Assembly: GCA_003991915.1 (NCBI GenBank)
Contig: RQTK01000075.1
Coordinates: 323,736 to 387,735 of the forward strand
Length of the DNA: 64,000 nucleotides
Direction: 5' to 3'
From: Elysia chlorotica
Taxonomy: Eukaryota > Mollusca > Gastropoda > Plakobranchidae
Shown one piece after another: positions 16,684 to 31,700 of this stretch. The position numbers were made by a program, and so were the translations under genes. The number at the start of each line of letters is the position of its first letter. Positions within the stretch are counted from its first letter, which is position 1. The notes beneath the pieces are model-generated. The model worked only from the letters and a program-made list of their open reading frames with translations, had not been told where the DNA came from and did no database searches.

Positions 16684-18164
16684 TACGTTATAATTTTATA
16701 GGCCAACAATTTTAGTATTCCTATGCTAACATATCTTATTGGGGGACCTATTTCTAATTCACTGAGCTTCTTTGGTTTTAGTTTCACTGAATCTATTTTT
16801 CACCGTAGCGTCGATTTCCTTTGCACGCCCAAGTTCACTCTTATTCATTCTTCATGGCGATACCAGCTGTAACATTAGTAGCGCTGTATCTAGTTACTGT
16901 TAGAGAATAGCACTTTACTAGTCTAGATCTAAACAGATAGATCTTGACATAGAATCGAGTGTGAATTTGAATGGAAGTAAAGGGATCGACGATCGATACA
17001 AGTCTAGTATCTAGTGTAGAATGCACAAGCATGACGTAGCTAACATCTCATCGTAAGCCTTTTAATTCATGTATTGTTAAAACTAAATGTAAACTACGTC
17101 TTGTTTGTGCACTTTACCCCAAATCTAAACTCTAGAAAAGGGATCATGGAGAAAAAAAATCTAAAATATTGATTAGCCAAAAGGACATCTGCTTCTGTTT
17201 TCTTTTCAGTTTTGCTTTCACAAGTTTCAGCATAAATTTTCCTGACCATTTGGATTATCGCGTTTGGAAAGGGTAAACAGTACATGTAAACATTGAGATC
17301 AGTTGGTCGATAAAACGATTGTCACATCGATATATAAATCATAACATCTGGAAAGAAGAAAGAAATACAAAATAAACTTAACACTACCGATAATTTAATA
17401 AATATTATATAGCCATTTTGTTTATGCATGTTACGGGCGATTATCAAAAAGGAAACAGTACGGCTCAGTCTTTATAATAGATCTATAATATAACCACGAG
17501 CCAGACGTTCACCTAGCCCAACCGTTGTGGTATCATAATCTTGCACATTTACACGGGTTACAAAGCTGGTGATTGTAAACTCGGGTGGGACATGAGGGAA
17601 AAACGTGGAAAGGCAGGAAATATCCAGGGAAGGAGGAAAATTCCCCTTTCAAATGAAAAAATGAAGATTCCTGCAGATCCGCAGAAAACCATCATCACTG
17701 ATTCCTGAGTATTAGCTTTAGATCTTTGATTTGTAGGGTAAATGTCTTAAGTTAAATATATTGAAATTCCACAAAAATTTAAGGCATATTTCAAGCAAAA
17801 GATACCATAGTGTATGTATAAAAAACTGTGTAACATGATAATGAGCTTTTCTGACATTAAGTGTTGTGTAAACAACCTATTAATAATTATATTCACTGCC
17901 GTTATGAGATTATCCATATATCATAAATTCTCTCATACATATCTAGCTTGTGCATTAAAAAATTTTCAGCAGCAGATGTCTACGTTGAGAAATGGATATG
18001 CATGAAACATGTAGGAATGGCTGAAAGGTGAATGCATACATTTTATCCTATTTAGTTCTTTGCCCCATTAAATAATATAAGCAATTACTAATTTTCTGAT
18101 AAAAGGTAAATTCAAATACAGCAAAGAATACAAAATTGTACCCAAAAAAAAAAGAGATAATTTC

Positions 18165-18170
18165 TTTATT
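18165..18170 (-). promoter_or_regulatory. Possible polyadenylation signal of the DDI gene
   Basis: AATAAA on the minus strand, about 140 nt beyond the DDI stop codon. Position and sequence fit; use is not proven. Confidence 0.4.
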
Positions 18171-18310
18171 GCATGAATCCCTACCGACCCATAAGTTTTA
18201 AGAGAGGCAACACGATTTTTTCCATACTGAGCATAAATGAAAGCGCTAATAAATAAATTTTTTAAGTATGTACAGGATAGGATCAAGGTATGGTCACGGC
18301 AAAACAATGG

Positions 18311-21300
18311 TCAAGGCATACTAAACGACTTGGCAAACAGGGAGGCAAGTGCTTGGTCTGCGTTTCCGTTAGCTCGCCGCAACTCTTCTAATACTGCATT
18401 TCGTGAGAAGCCATTCTCCATCAAGCGGCTCACTATTGCTTCAGAAAACTGTCGAGCAGACGCTCCGCCGGCTGGAGATGAGGCTGGTCCAGATCTTTGA
18501 GAAGCACCACCTGCAGAGGCACACAGATTTTTTTTAGCATCAATTAATCCATTTCCTAACAGTCTCCTTCAGCTTTTACTTTATAAACCTGGCATATAAT
18601 GATATATGATAATGTGCATGACATTTTCATATATATGAGTGTCAAATATAATGAATCCTTGACTACTCATATTATAATTATGATACAGTGATCTCTATGT
18701 AAGAACTCTCCACTTACAAACCCCATCTCTCTCTCCCTCTCTAACAGTGGCGTGGATGTCTAAAGGATCCCAATATCCAATCATATGGCTGTATGTTCGA
18801 TTTAATTTAATTTACTCAAACTAAATTTTGATCTCTTAACAAGAGTGTTGACAGTATCAAAAGTTCTTAGGTCGTGAAAAAATGTGTACACTGCTGAAAA
18901 AGTGAGGTAACGCTGGTAAGCCATCTGGTCGAAATCATACAAATATCTTTCCCAATCTCCAACTGCCTGCACTTGTTAGTCTATGCGCAGGGAATTCAAA
19001 GAGTTTGGCATGCGGTGTGAACATTCGGCTGCTCTAGTCATGGTTATTGCACTGGCCAGAAAGAAGGAAATGATCATTCACCCCAGGTGAATTCATACAT
19101 TCACACACACAGTGACCCAAGGGTAGAGCGCACAACCTCTATTAGTACAGCTACGGGTTGGATCTCAGCTTTAACCACTGCTCGGTATACTGGCCCTAGA
19201 TTCCGTGTTTGTTTGTTTTTTACAGAAACTAAGAGAAATTAGTTTTCTCCTAACAAAGAATTCTAAAGACTGATGTCACGAATGTGAGTGCCTTGATCTC
19301 AATATTTTAATTTTTAGAAATAGCTAACTAAAGATCAAGTTAAAATCAAAAGTGAGAAAAAAGTCAGGGAACCTATGAACATGAAAATTAATCCCCTTCA
19401 CATATTACTACGTCTGTAAATCCATGTATGTGGCAAAGCCTAAATCATCATCATCATCATCATCATAGGTATTTTGATTAACGTACAGGTACTGGGGCAA
19501 CAACCACATCAGTGGACCCCTTCCAGGTAGCTGGCTTGCTGCACGCATGGCTGATCTCACACCAGATCTCCAGGTGTTTTTGTCATGAGGGTCAGTTGTT
19601 AAGAGTTTCCAGTCTTTTCGATCCCTCTCTGTCACCTGCTTCCATGTCATTCTGGGTCTCCCTTTTCCACGACTTCCTGTTACCTGCATGTCCAATGCTG
19701 TCTTGATAGCTCCGCTTGACCGTTCCACGTGGCCATACCACCGGAGTCTTCTCTCCTTCAGAATGAGGTTCAGGTCCTCAAGGCCAAGAAGCGTCAATAG
19801 CTCATTTGACCTAGTGGTGGCCACATCTTCTGGCTTCACATTGCAGATCTGTCTTATCATTGCCCTGTCGTTTCTCTGCAGGCGTTGAAGGTTTGGCTTG
19901 GTCAAGGACCATGTCTCGCTAGCATGGAGCATTGCACTCCGCACACAAGTGCTGTACACATGACCCCGCGTCTTGTATGAGAGGTGGCGAGACAAAAGAA
20001 CTGGTAGTAGTTCTTTAAACTTCTTCCAAGCTGTCTTCACACGTGTTGTGGTTGCAAGGTCACAGCCACCAGCTGCCGAGAGCATATCTCCCAGGTAGCA
20101 GAAAGAAGCTACTATTCCAGCTTGTCGGATCCCACCTGGACTTAACTCTGTGGTCTGCCATCGATTGGTCTCGCAGTTCCCTGGCATCGACTGCACTTGA
20201 AATCTGAGTCCTTCGTCAGGCGTTTCAGCCCGCTGCATTTCTTGTGTACCCACTTCTTGCAGCCTTTGCAGAAAATGCTGTTGCTACCTACACCAGTGCA
20301 GCAGACAGCACAGGGGAACTCGCCTGAGTTCTGGAGAAGATCCAGGTTATTACCGCAGATAGGCTTCATAACGAGCATGATGCACTACGTGTCTGGCGGT
20401 GCGCTTGGCCGCGTCGTATTCTGCCCTTGTGCCTTTACCAGTCTTCCATGCCTTGAAAGCTTGACGCTTATGATCCAGTTAAATCAAAAGTGAGAAAAAA
20501 GTCAGGGAACCTATGAACATGAAAATTAATCCCCTTCACATATTACTATGTTTTGAGGGCTGATCATTTGTTTGACAGCTCCAAGGCACGTTTTCTTTTC
20601 CTGACGTAAGAACTCACAACCTCTAAGAACCTGATTTTCTCGTCTCCCAAATTAGCGCGTTCTTTGGATCCCACCCCCACCCCCCATTTGTACCCATTAA
20701 AATTAAATTTTAAAGCATTTCTATGAAGTGAAATGTAAAACTAGATTTTGTTTTCTGTCAAAAAATAAATCCACAAGAAAAAACTCAAGTGTATAGTCTA
20801 TGTAACAAATATAGAGAAGGAAAGGTGTCCAGCCTGCACCATCTAAAATTGACGGTTTAAGTAGTATCTCAGGTCCAATTTAAATTGCATACTGTTCTCA
20901 TAGTGTTGATAAAATTATCAAGATACTACTGACGGAAAATTCATTTAACTTAGCCTTTCAAACAAAATAAAAATGATCAATATTAACTCTTAAACAAATG
21001 GAAAAAGATTTGTGTCTGTCTTTCTAGCCCTTTCAAAATTATTCTTTGAATTCCCTAACTAATTGATAGATTATTACATGAAACAATTTTTTTCAAAACG
21101 CTAAAACAAGTATCTTTAAATCATATACTTTCACACACACACACAAATAACTTTGGGGAAAAAATTGGAAACAGTTTAAAACTAAAGTGCTCTCATAAAA
21201 TTATACCCCTCTTTGAATTGAGAATCAGTTAGTTAATGATCTGCTTCAGCATAAAGTTCTGTGAGGGTAGATATTTGTTTTCACTATTTGAGTAATAGGC

Positions 21301-24300
21301 AAAATACTTACTGGATTCTTGGGCTGAACGAGAAAGAGCCTCTGCAAGATCCCTGTCCTCGTCCTGGCTCGCTGAGCTGGATGGCTGATTCAACCTTGCA
21401 TGTTCTGGAAGATCTGCCTCACCTAGAAATGGTGTGAAGATTTTCTCATCTCCTATCTCTAGACGATTCTGCCGCAAGTCAATGATGCACTGCCGAATAA
21501 TAGTTTAAATTAGCATTAAAATAAAATTAAAAAAACAAGGTCCATCCTGACAAAAAAATAAGCTTACACTCCATTAAGTAAGATATTGACTCAGCTATAC
21601 CATTCACTATGAAAGTTGAACGTGCGAACGATTTGAAAACAGCAATATTTGTAAGAAGAAGTCAAAAACATACAAATAACAACCCTTGTGTAAACCAAAT
21701 ATATTTTCCGAACATTTGGCTAAAGAGCCTTTCTTGTCTTGCATCGATATGTCATAACATTTTAAGCTTTCTAGTTTTTATTCTGTAGTCCTATGTGGGT
21801 TTGAAATTCGACCCCCTAAATTTTCGGTTTAAACGTTTTCCACTGCAGAGGAACACACTTAAACCGAAAACGGCTGAACCGGAAAAACGGCTAAACCGTA
21901 AAGAAATCGAAATAATTGCGGGTTTCCTTCTTTTTTCCTTATATGAAACCTACGGTAAACCGAAATCGTCGGCCAGCATACTATCGCTAAACCGAAAAGA
22001 AATGACTAACTTCATCATAGTTCATGCCGCTGGGTGGTAGAGTTTCTCGAAAAATCAGCGTATTCGGACATACCTTTCCCTCCCTTATGCAATGCCATAC
22101 CCCTGCCAGTCATGAGTCATCAAATCTATCACTAACAAGGCCCACCATCACCCCTCTCTTGCTTATCAGCGCCACCAATAGGCTTACATTTACACGCTGA
22201 TCATCGCCTAGGCCCATGCAGTCTAACACTAAAAATTAATGTGTGTAGCCAAGCTAACATTGTTGCATCGCTTTTTGCAGTACACACTGATCAGCGCGTG
22301 CCATCTAGACCTAGCCTAACACAGTCTCTAACACCGAATGTGCGAAGCCAAGCAAACATTGTTGCATCACTCATCACTGTCTGTGCGCATGTGATCATAG
22401 ACGGGGTTGGCTGAGTCGATGCTAAATTGTTTGCAGTGGTACAGGCTCGCACACGCATTGTTATGGTTACTAGATCTAGGACGAGGGGTCAAGGGGTGCC
22501 TTGAAATTGAAAGGGGAGAGAGAGGGAGAGACAGAGAGAGAGAGAGGTGGGGGGAGCTCATTAAAAAGATGGAGAGAGAGAATGAAAAAGAGGGATTAAT
22601 GCATTAGACTAGTAGCAACAGTGACTCCTTTATGATTTATCTCTCTGAGTATAATTTTGATACTAAACGTAGACAATTAGAATAGATGACATGTTCTTAG
22701 ATATCTTGGTTTAGGTTGTTTTTATTGGTTTCTATAAGTGCAACATCTTCATTTAGGTTATATATCAAAGGTTACAGAGATGATGAAACTAACCAGAGAA
22801 AGAGAGATATGGAGGGACATGATCACCAACGCTATGAGGCATGGTACTTGATGATGATGATGATGATCGGGTGAATACCAAGACTGACAATTCGCTTGCT
22901 GCACAGACTCAGTGACTGGGGGGATTTCAGCTCAGCTGATCAAAAACTGATACCATTTTCATTGAATGAACCAACCATTTGCGGATATATAACGCAATCA
23001 AAGGCACAAGAAAGAAAGCTCGCCAGCAGTGGAAGCATGATGTCAATATCAACCCCAATCGCCGAAATGAGCTGCAAGAAAACAATTTCATTATGCAGGG
23101 ATGCATAAGACCTGAATTCTTTAGCAGAATTTAAAAACTTATAATGGGGCTAATAAATGCCTGGGCTGACCACGTGGAAATGTCAAAAATGGCTGCAAGC
23201 AATGAGCCGTCAACCCACACATGTACTTTTATGCCCAATAAAATGCTGCCAAATACTTATTTTTCTGCCCCCACACGACAGGCGTACTCAGAAACTAAAT
23301 TTAAACTACACATGGTCGGCAGCTATACCACATGACTGCTCTGATTTAGTCATGTTGATCAGTAAGGCTTTGAAGTATTGCTAGTGAAACTTGGGTTGAG
23401 TTGAATGTCCAGCAACAGCACGATATTGTGGACGGACTCCAAGACTGACGCTTGACAATTAAATTTTATGTACTGCCACTCATGAGACAGGGCAGGAATA
23501 CCATGATGCCGATCACATTTAACTGACCCAACCAGTAGGGAGTGAAATCACCCTGGGCCGCATTCAACTTTATATTAGCTAAGTTTGATGCAACCGGCGC
23601 CTTGACTTGCTGAGTTTGTCATTATCGTTAATTTACAAAAACACCGCCGTACAGCCGTTAAGACAAGAACGTAGCCAATCATCTCATTTCTTTTTCTTAC
23701 AGCTCAACGCGCCACGATGCCAATTGACGCGCCAATTTGGCCGCCATCTTGGAAACCTTTTACATAAACTCTGAGCTGCTAACAGGGGTTTTAACGTCTT
23801 TTAATTGTAGACGCTTTAAAAAATGTATATAATTATATATATCTTTTAAATTCGGAAAGGTCCATATTACCTGATGTCTTTTCAGCATGTCCAGACCCAA
23901 TAACATATCCATAGGCTGATTTTCCAATATAGAAAATGATGACTGCAAAAACACATTGGCTATTTCAATTTGACCTGCAAAATAAAAATTATCGAGTTGT
24001 AGGGCAGTCGTAAAAAATGTCAATAAAAATAAAATATTAACAGAGGAGAACAAAGGAAAGTATTCATTAAAAAAAGGGCAAAGATTTAAGTCATTTTTTG
24101 TTATAATTTAATATAGCAAATATCATTCGGAAAATGATAGTAGTTAAATCAAGTGAACAAAATCAAATTTGCAATCTTTTTACTTAAATCAATGGACATT
24201 AGATGTGAAATTAAATCCCTTTGCTAAAAGCATAAATACATATTTTCAAGGACATAAAAAAATTATAACAGTGAAACCTGCCTAATATGGTTTATTAACT

Positions 24301-25524
24301 CACATAAATGCACTCTGCCAAGAATTTTCTGTGTGCCAACACCTTTAGCAACCCCCTCCCAGCGCTTGTCCACCAGTCGCATTATGTGGCATCTCTCTGC
24401 ACATTGCTGGCTCATAATGGTCATCTGAGCACCTAAATTGAAAGAAAAAAAGGCCAGAAACATGACTTTCAGTGAACAACAGTGAACTTAAAAAAATTAT
24501 GTTAATTTCTCCCCTTATCACATTTTCATTCAGTTGACTAGTCACCTTAAAGGGTAGAGAATTAAAGGATCTTTATCTCATATTGCTAAGTCATGATTCT
24601 TGAAATAGTTTTGAGATCAATTCCTATCTAAATTTTCTTTTTAATTACATTCAAATCAAAGATTTAGTACACTATACGTACCAGTTATAGTGTGACTAAT
24701 TGGGACAAGTTTTATGCCATTTAAAGCTCTTGGGAGTGTGAACAAGAATCTGTTTGAATTATGTTGGTTATCTTTAATACTTGAAAAGCTATGAACAACC
24801 CCTGAACTTTGCCATATAACAAATTTACAACAGCTCATCAAATTGCCGTCCTGGTAAACCTAAACCAATGTTCTAATAAGATTTTTTTTAAGCAGTAAAC
24901 ATAAACAATGAAGCATGCCAAGAGACACTTTTTTAATCCTTTGGCTAAAGTGAAAACTAAATGTTATCCCCCTTCGCCTTAATTTGTGGTGTGTTACAAG
25001 TTCAGTGAATACAGAATTCCCAGCAGGACGCCATCAGAGTCCAGTCGAGAAACTTTTAGAGGTAGATCTAGGACATGGCTACTTTAAGGTTGTTACAACT
25101 CCGTTATGACAGGTTCAAATTTGGGATGAAACTGATTAAGGTTAACAGTATAATTTAAAGGAATGGCAAGTTTAAATAAAGATTGGTCAGTAGATTTTTC
25201 AATCTGTTGGGTTAAAAAATATCTTATTTCCAGGCCTGCCTACTTAAAAAAGTCCCATTTAGGTACTTCCATAGCGAAAAATAGGTATTTTTCAAGAAAA
25301 ATAGGTACAAACGCAGTTTTTGTCTATTATTTGGATCAGTGTTAGTCATGATACATGTAACATCAAAACCAAAAAAAAAGGAAAGGAAAAAAAAATTAAA
25401 TAAAACCAAAAACCTATTGTCAATTATATAAATGCTTTGGGGGTAATTTTGTGGCCCCATTAGTCTTTTAAACTCTTACGCACTGTAACAAAATTGATTA
25501 ACTACACTATTCTCAAAAATCCAC

Positions 25525-25573
<49 letters not shown>

Positions 25574-25760
25574 TGCAGACAGAAATAAGAACGAGAGAGC
25601 AAGTGAGAGAAGATGAAGATGAGTTTAAAAGACCGTGAGAGAATGAAATAGAAAAAGAATGTGAAAAGACACTGAGAGACACACACACACAGATAAGTTT
25701 AAAATCCACGAAGGAGACAGAGAGAGATAAGTTAAAGAGCGAAGAGAGGCAGAGAGGCTA

Positions 25761-25798
<38 letters not shown>

Positions 25799-28700
25799 GA
25801 GAGGAGATCGAGAGTCAGAAAGACAGGAGATCTAGAGAGAGGAGATTGAGAGAAAGAGAGAAGGAGATCGAGAGTCAGAAAGAGAGAAGGAGATCGAAAG
25901 AGAGCAAGAGAGGAGCTCGAGAGACAGAGAGCGAGAGAGGTCCAAAATAAGGAGAAAAGTCCGATAGTTTTGGTCATTTCCTTATAATTTATAGTGTGTA
26001 TAAAAAAATTTGGCCAGAAACACTATTATAAATTATGTCTTTAGTGCCTATAGACTCAGCCTTGTGTTTAATGTGATCGACAAAGTCGCAGTAATCACGC
26101 TTTGTAATCCCGTCGCCGTATAGGATCTTCCGTGTGACCCATTATCTAGATTACGCACGTAGGTGCACTGTTAAAATATAAATATAAATTTGATCTAGTT
26201 TTGTTCCAGAGTTCCATCCCAAATGTGCTGGGCATTTGAATACAGTTTAGCTCCTCAAATACAAATCGCCTTAGTAAAACCAGGTTTCTATAATTATCAG
26301 GATCGTGATGCTAGTTTGAATTAGATCTATATTAATTTTCTTGGTTGCAAAAATACATGAGCGCATGTTTCGCAAAAGTATGTCAAACCGTTAACACCGA
26401 GAGCCACCTCAAGTTAGACGGGAAAAAAAGGCTGATAAACTTTAAGAACAATCAGAATGATAAGCTGGAAATAACGCCAAGCCCCGAGGGCTGGATGTGA
26501 AGATTGAAAGATCGGTATTAATTGAATGAATAAAAGATAAGATTTTAAACCCGTTTTCCTCGCGGAAGATTCGTGCACGGGAAGGAGTTGTAAATAGGGC
26601 GAAAGTCAAGGGCTGGATGTTAAGATGGTATTAATCGCACGATTAAACGATTAACTAGATCTACGTTATGGTACTTGTTTGTAAACGTATATTGAGCTCA
26701 TGGTAACCCAAATCAGAATCATTACTAGCTTGACTGGGAACTGAAAGTCCAAGATAGAGAGATTGGTATGATTCGGACGCATGAATGCAAGAGAAAACAA
26801 CGAGTTGGGACTGGTCGATATCAATTAAGTTGTTGACTAACCCAATCTCGATAGCAATGTATAACAAGTATAGAAAAAAAGAGAAAAATATTACCTACCG
26901 ATACAATAAATGAATCGTTCATAAATTTTATTTCGCCCACGCGCAAAACACTGGAAACTATTTATTCATCTATGGTGTCGGTGTGCGTGATTGAGAGGAA
27001 AATCGTAGCCGTGCCTCAAATACATGTACCTAAAGTAACCTTTAATGCGAAAAACGGGTGTTGCACGGATGGTTGTACATTTTCATTTATTTTTTTTAAG
27101 TATCGGCGTATTTGGGTAGGACATTTTAACGAAAATAGCGAAGCGTACGGGTTGGCAGCTTGGGGAGGTGTACTTTCAGTACTTTGATAAAGAGCGCATG
27201 ACCCTAGGCCTATGACAAAATATGTCGCCAAGACGGACTCGGCTGAAATGTAATACTAATAGGCGCGGGTCATGAGCTTTCTGCCGCCGCGGAAACGGGT
27301 TAGTTTTGGGTCTCTTGATGAGCGGCGAACAAATCCAGATATTGAATTAAAAAAATCAGCGATCGCGCTGCTATGCTGAATATATTCACACTAACAGTTT
27401 GAAAAATCGGTACATTTTCGTGGAAATCAGGAAATCATGATTGACGACGAAAATCGGTACGTACCGATCAAATCGGTACAAGTAGGCAGGTCTGTATTTC
27501 CAAAGTAAAATATCTCCGAATCGGAGACTTTGACATGGACAGGAATGCCACCATTTTGAAGATGGCGTGAGGAAAGGGGGAGTAGGTTTGAAGACAGAGT
27601 TTGTAAGGGGAGAGTTCCTAGACAGAGACCACTGTAGTAGTTAGGAATCTTACAATGACAAAAACACGACCAGTCTAAATTGTTAAGTTTGTTTTAAATC
27701 TTACCAGAATCAACAAAGGCTTTAACAGGGTGACCATTCACTTTGCAGTCAACATACAGCATGTGGACCTGGCCAAAACTTTCAGGGGCATATTCCATTG
27801 CAGTCTCCATGTTGGTTTCAATATTTTTCATCCTAGATATTTAGGAAAATGTGAAAATTTTTAAATTCTGTGCTCCATAATAAATAAGCATTTCTTAAAA
27901 ATAAAATACTAGTGTGAGAATATATTTTTGTATGACATAAGCTGATAAGCATTAGATCGAACTGCATGTGAGCCCTATCCAAACTGTATGAACTTCTTCG
28001 AGCCCATCACCATGCCCAATCTTGACTTTATCTCAACATTAACTCTTTAAATGCAGGCCAGGTCTAAAATGTCAGATGGTCAGCTGCCTAGCAGTTTTGT
28101 TTATGAAAATTGTAGATGGCTGACAGAGCAGGACATTTTGTAAAGGTGTTGCTTTGTTCACTTTCACTCTAACTTTGTTAATTCTTTGTTGGTTGGTTGG
28201 TTTGTTGGGCTGGTTTAACGTCCAACAGCAGCACTATATAGGCTATATTGTGGAGGGGCCCCAAGACGGACGTCTGACAATTTTATGTGCTGCCACACAC
28301 GAGACAAGGCGGGGATACCATGACTCCTGTCTCAGCTGGTCACATCTTAATTCTTTGTAAATACACCAGAAAGTTTAATTCTTTGGAAACTTCCTATCTT
28401 CATTGACCAATACACATATCGATCCAAGACCACACTCTTATTATTCCTTCCCCCTTTCAGTCCTTAACACAGAGGCATGACTCAACAAAGTCCCCTCATC
28501 TCTCACCCCTTGGTCCTGCACAAAAATTCTTCTGCTTCATCTATTGACAGAGGCATCATATATACCTTCTCACTTATGTCTATTTAAGTCATAGTAGACC
28601 GAGACAAGTAATTGCATAGGGGCATACCAATATGCTAGATGGTTTTAAAACTATCAGTACGTAATACTCAGGCACTTAGCAGTAGTAAAACAAGTCTCAG

Positions 28701-31700
28701 CGCAAGCCCAGAAACTTCTGCAGCTGATGGTTTTAAAAAAATGTGGCATATTGGCACGCACCTATGCAATCACTTGTAGGTTAGGTCTTCTATAACTTAA
28801 GAATGACATAAGTGAGAGAGAAGATCTTGAAGGGTGGAATGTATGATGCCTGTGTCAATGATGCAATAGATGAAGCAGAAGACTTGAATGTTTTGTGCAA
28901 GACCAAGGGGTGAGAGATGAAGGGACTTCGTTGAGTCAATAAACTTGACTACGATATCAGCAATCCCATGGTACACTGTCTGCAATTCGTGGACCACTGT
29001 CGATAAAATTTAGCCGTCCTGCCATGATTTTCAGAAATCCAAACAATTGCTAGCACACATGCAGGTCTATAGCATAGCTTATTAAAGCAGTGATTGAGAT
29101 ATATGTTTTTTACTGTTTTTTATGTATAACTTGATTGCTAAGTATTTTATTAATTTGCGGCTTTCTTAATGTGATAATAACGGAAGACAAAACTTGCCAA
29201 GATGCATGACACTACACCATGAAATTATAAGGATACAAAATCATTTGAATTTAATGTGCAAAGCAAACAAAAATATAAAAATATTAACAAAAGTCTAAAA
29301 ATTGATGTCACAAACGTTAACAACAGATCAAAGCAGTGAATAAAATCACATGTACAACACATTATGAATGGCGAAAAAAAGGTCTTACTCATCCGCAAAA
29401 TAAAAGGTTGAAAGAGTGAAACTAGAGGGGGAAAATCATTTCTTATTAGCCTTATTAAACTAGCAATTGTTAAATATAAAAAAAAATATATATATATGTA
29501 TATGAGACCCAAGGGACATAAGTTAAAGGGAAATTTATGGACGTTTTTAAAAATAATCCAGATTTCATAAATATTTTACATACATCCCTTACCTGGGCGC
29601 TACATTGTCCATCTCCTTTTAAGTATAGACTGTGTGGTAGAAAGATGATCACTGCTCATTGCTAGAATAATCTCTCTGAATTTATTAACCAGATGAGCAC
29701 ACTTGATTTCATTTTTTTACATGTAATGCTATTGAAAAGGTAGCGTTCCTACAAAAATACAAGTTTTACAACAATTAAGTCCACAACTGCAAGCAAGTAG
29801 CCAGGGAAGGAAAGAAAAAGAATAACCATTACAGTCAAACCTGCCTATAGGAAGATTGAAGATCATAGCCAAAAATAGTCGCCATTGGCACTTAAGACAT
29901 ATGAAGGACATGTATATATAATTATGTGTATGCACAATTGCATCCTTTTTCCTACTGCCATGTAGCTACTAAAACTTACCCCTCTGAATTCCCCGGAGCA
30001 CCAGCCTCAAATTCTGCCTTTATCTTGATTGTTTGTTAAATACGAGTACTCCTCGACTCCAAAATGCACAACTCTTTCTCCCCCTTTCTTGTTTTTTCCC
30101 CTGTCATGTCTTTTACCCTACCCTCATTTGTCGTCCTCCTTTTGACCTAATGGACGGGGACATGTAGGTCGACCATTCTTTCCACCCACCCCCAGTCAAT
30201 TCTGTGACTATAAAACACATTGTTGATCATTTCCCTCTTCCCGCCCTCTCTCTCACACACAGCCTTGCTCGCCAAGGGCAGGTTTTGGTCAGATTGGATC
30301 AGATAACAGGCTGCATGTGGTTGCGTTGGGTAGGTGATCACCTTGGGCAGTAACAAAATATATAGAGAAAAAACGCAAGTGGGTCAATATAAAGTGGTTG
30401 CCATTTCACATGGTCATCCGAGCAGGTTTGACTGTACATCACACTTAGATCAAAATCAGAGAAGCTTAAAATCCAACATTCAAAAATGAAGATCCATGCA
30501 TTTAGGATAAAAACGATCTGCTTTCTGCAGGCCGGTAGAAGTGCAATTTGATTTCCAGCAATGCCACAAAGTTGCACAACAAACAGCCTACAAACAACAG
30601 ACACTTTTTCTTGATTACTCACTACTTGAGTTGGAGTAAAATTCAAAATCACCTCAATCAAAATGAAGATTTATCATAAAGAAAGGAAACCACATGAAAT
30701 CCTTGAGCTACCCAAACAAAATCAAGACAAGCTAAAAATAAAAAACCAAGGTAAACTACTTGACATAAAGAGGATCATGAGGATCAGTGGAAAACTGGAG
30801 GGGTTTACATCAAGGAATAGGGCATATTAACAAAATGCACCAAGTTTTATCTCGAAAAGTCATGATAAAACTTGCACAATTCAGAATAATTAGTAAATTA
30901 AGACCTCTGTACATTTACCTAAGCCAAAAAAAAATGCTGTAACAGAATGTCTGAAGATGTAAATTTAGCTAAAGATAAGGCCTTGAAAAGTGCAATATGA
31001 AATAAGGTTCATCAACACATTGCTCTAATCAGGACCTTCCCTTATTGCTGAAAACGTGGCAAAGGGAGAAAAAAAAAGTCCAAAACTGAGTCCAATCAAT
31101 TTCTATATCCAGTGGCACATGGAGGGATAAAAGAATGCAAAGTCAACAAACATTTCAAAAGCTGGAAAGCTCTGCCAAGGACAGGCCGGGGTAAGTGCAA
31201 TTTGATTCATCAATACAAGTTGCACTTGACACAACCTGCTATTGACAGACAAAAAAATCAGCTCATAAAAACAAGTCAAACTCATAGAAGCAAAATAGTG
31301 AAAGGGAATGGAAGCTGCCACGTTCAAAACAAAACAAACAAGGATGTGCATAGCAGACCAGAACGCAATGGGAGCAAATAAAACGTGCACTGCTCACAAC
31401 TTACAGGCCGGGAAAAGTGCAATGTGTATCATCACACCCATATTGCCCCTTTCACAACCTGTTAGTCACTGAGCACACCAGGAAAAAATAATGCTAGACC
31501 TACAACTTCAAATATTGATATTTGTGAGGAAAATTGCAAAACATGAAAATGTACAAATTTATTTAGATTATAATCCAATAAAAAGTTTGGGCCATTAACC
31601 TTATTGCTTCTTCAATCTGTTGCTGAGCATTTGGATCAAATGGGTCTGCTGTGAGAAGTCTGATTCTATTTTGCTCCTCTCTTGACCTGGCTTGCCTTTG

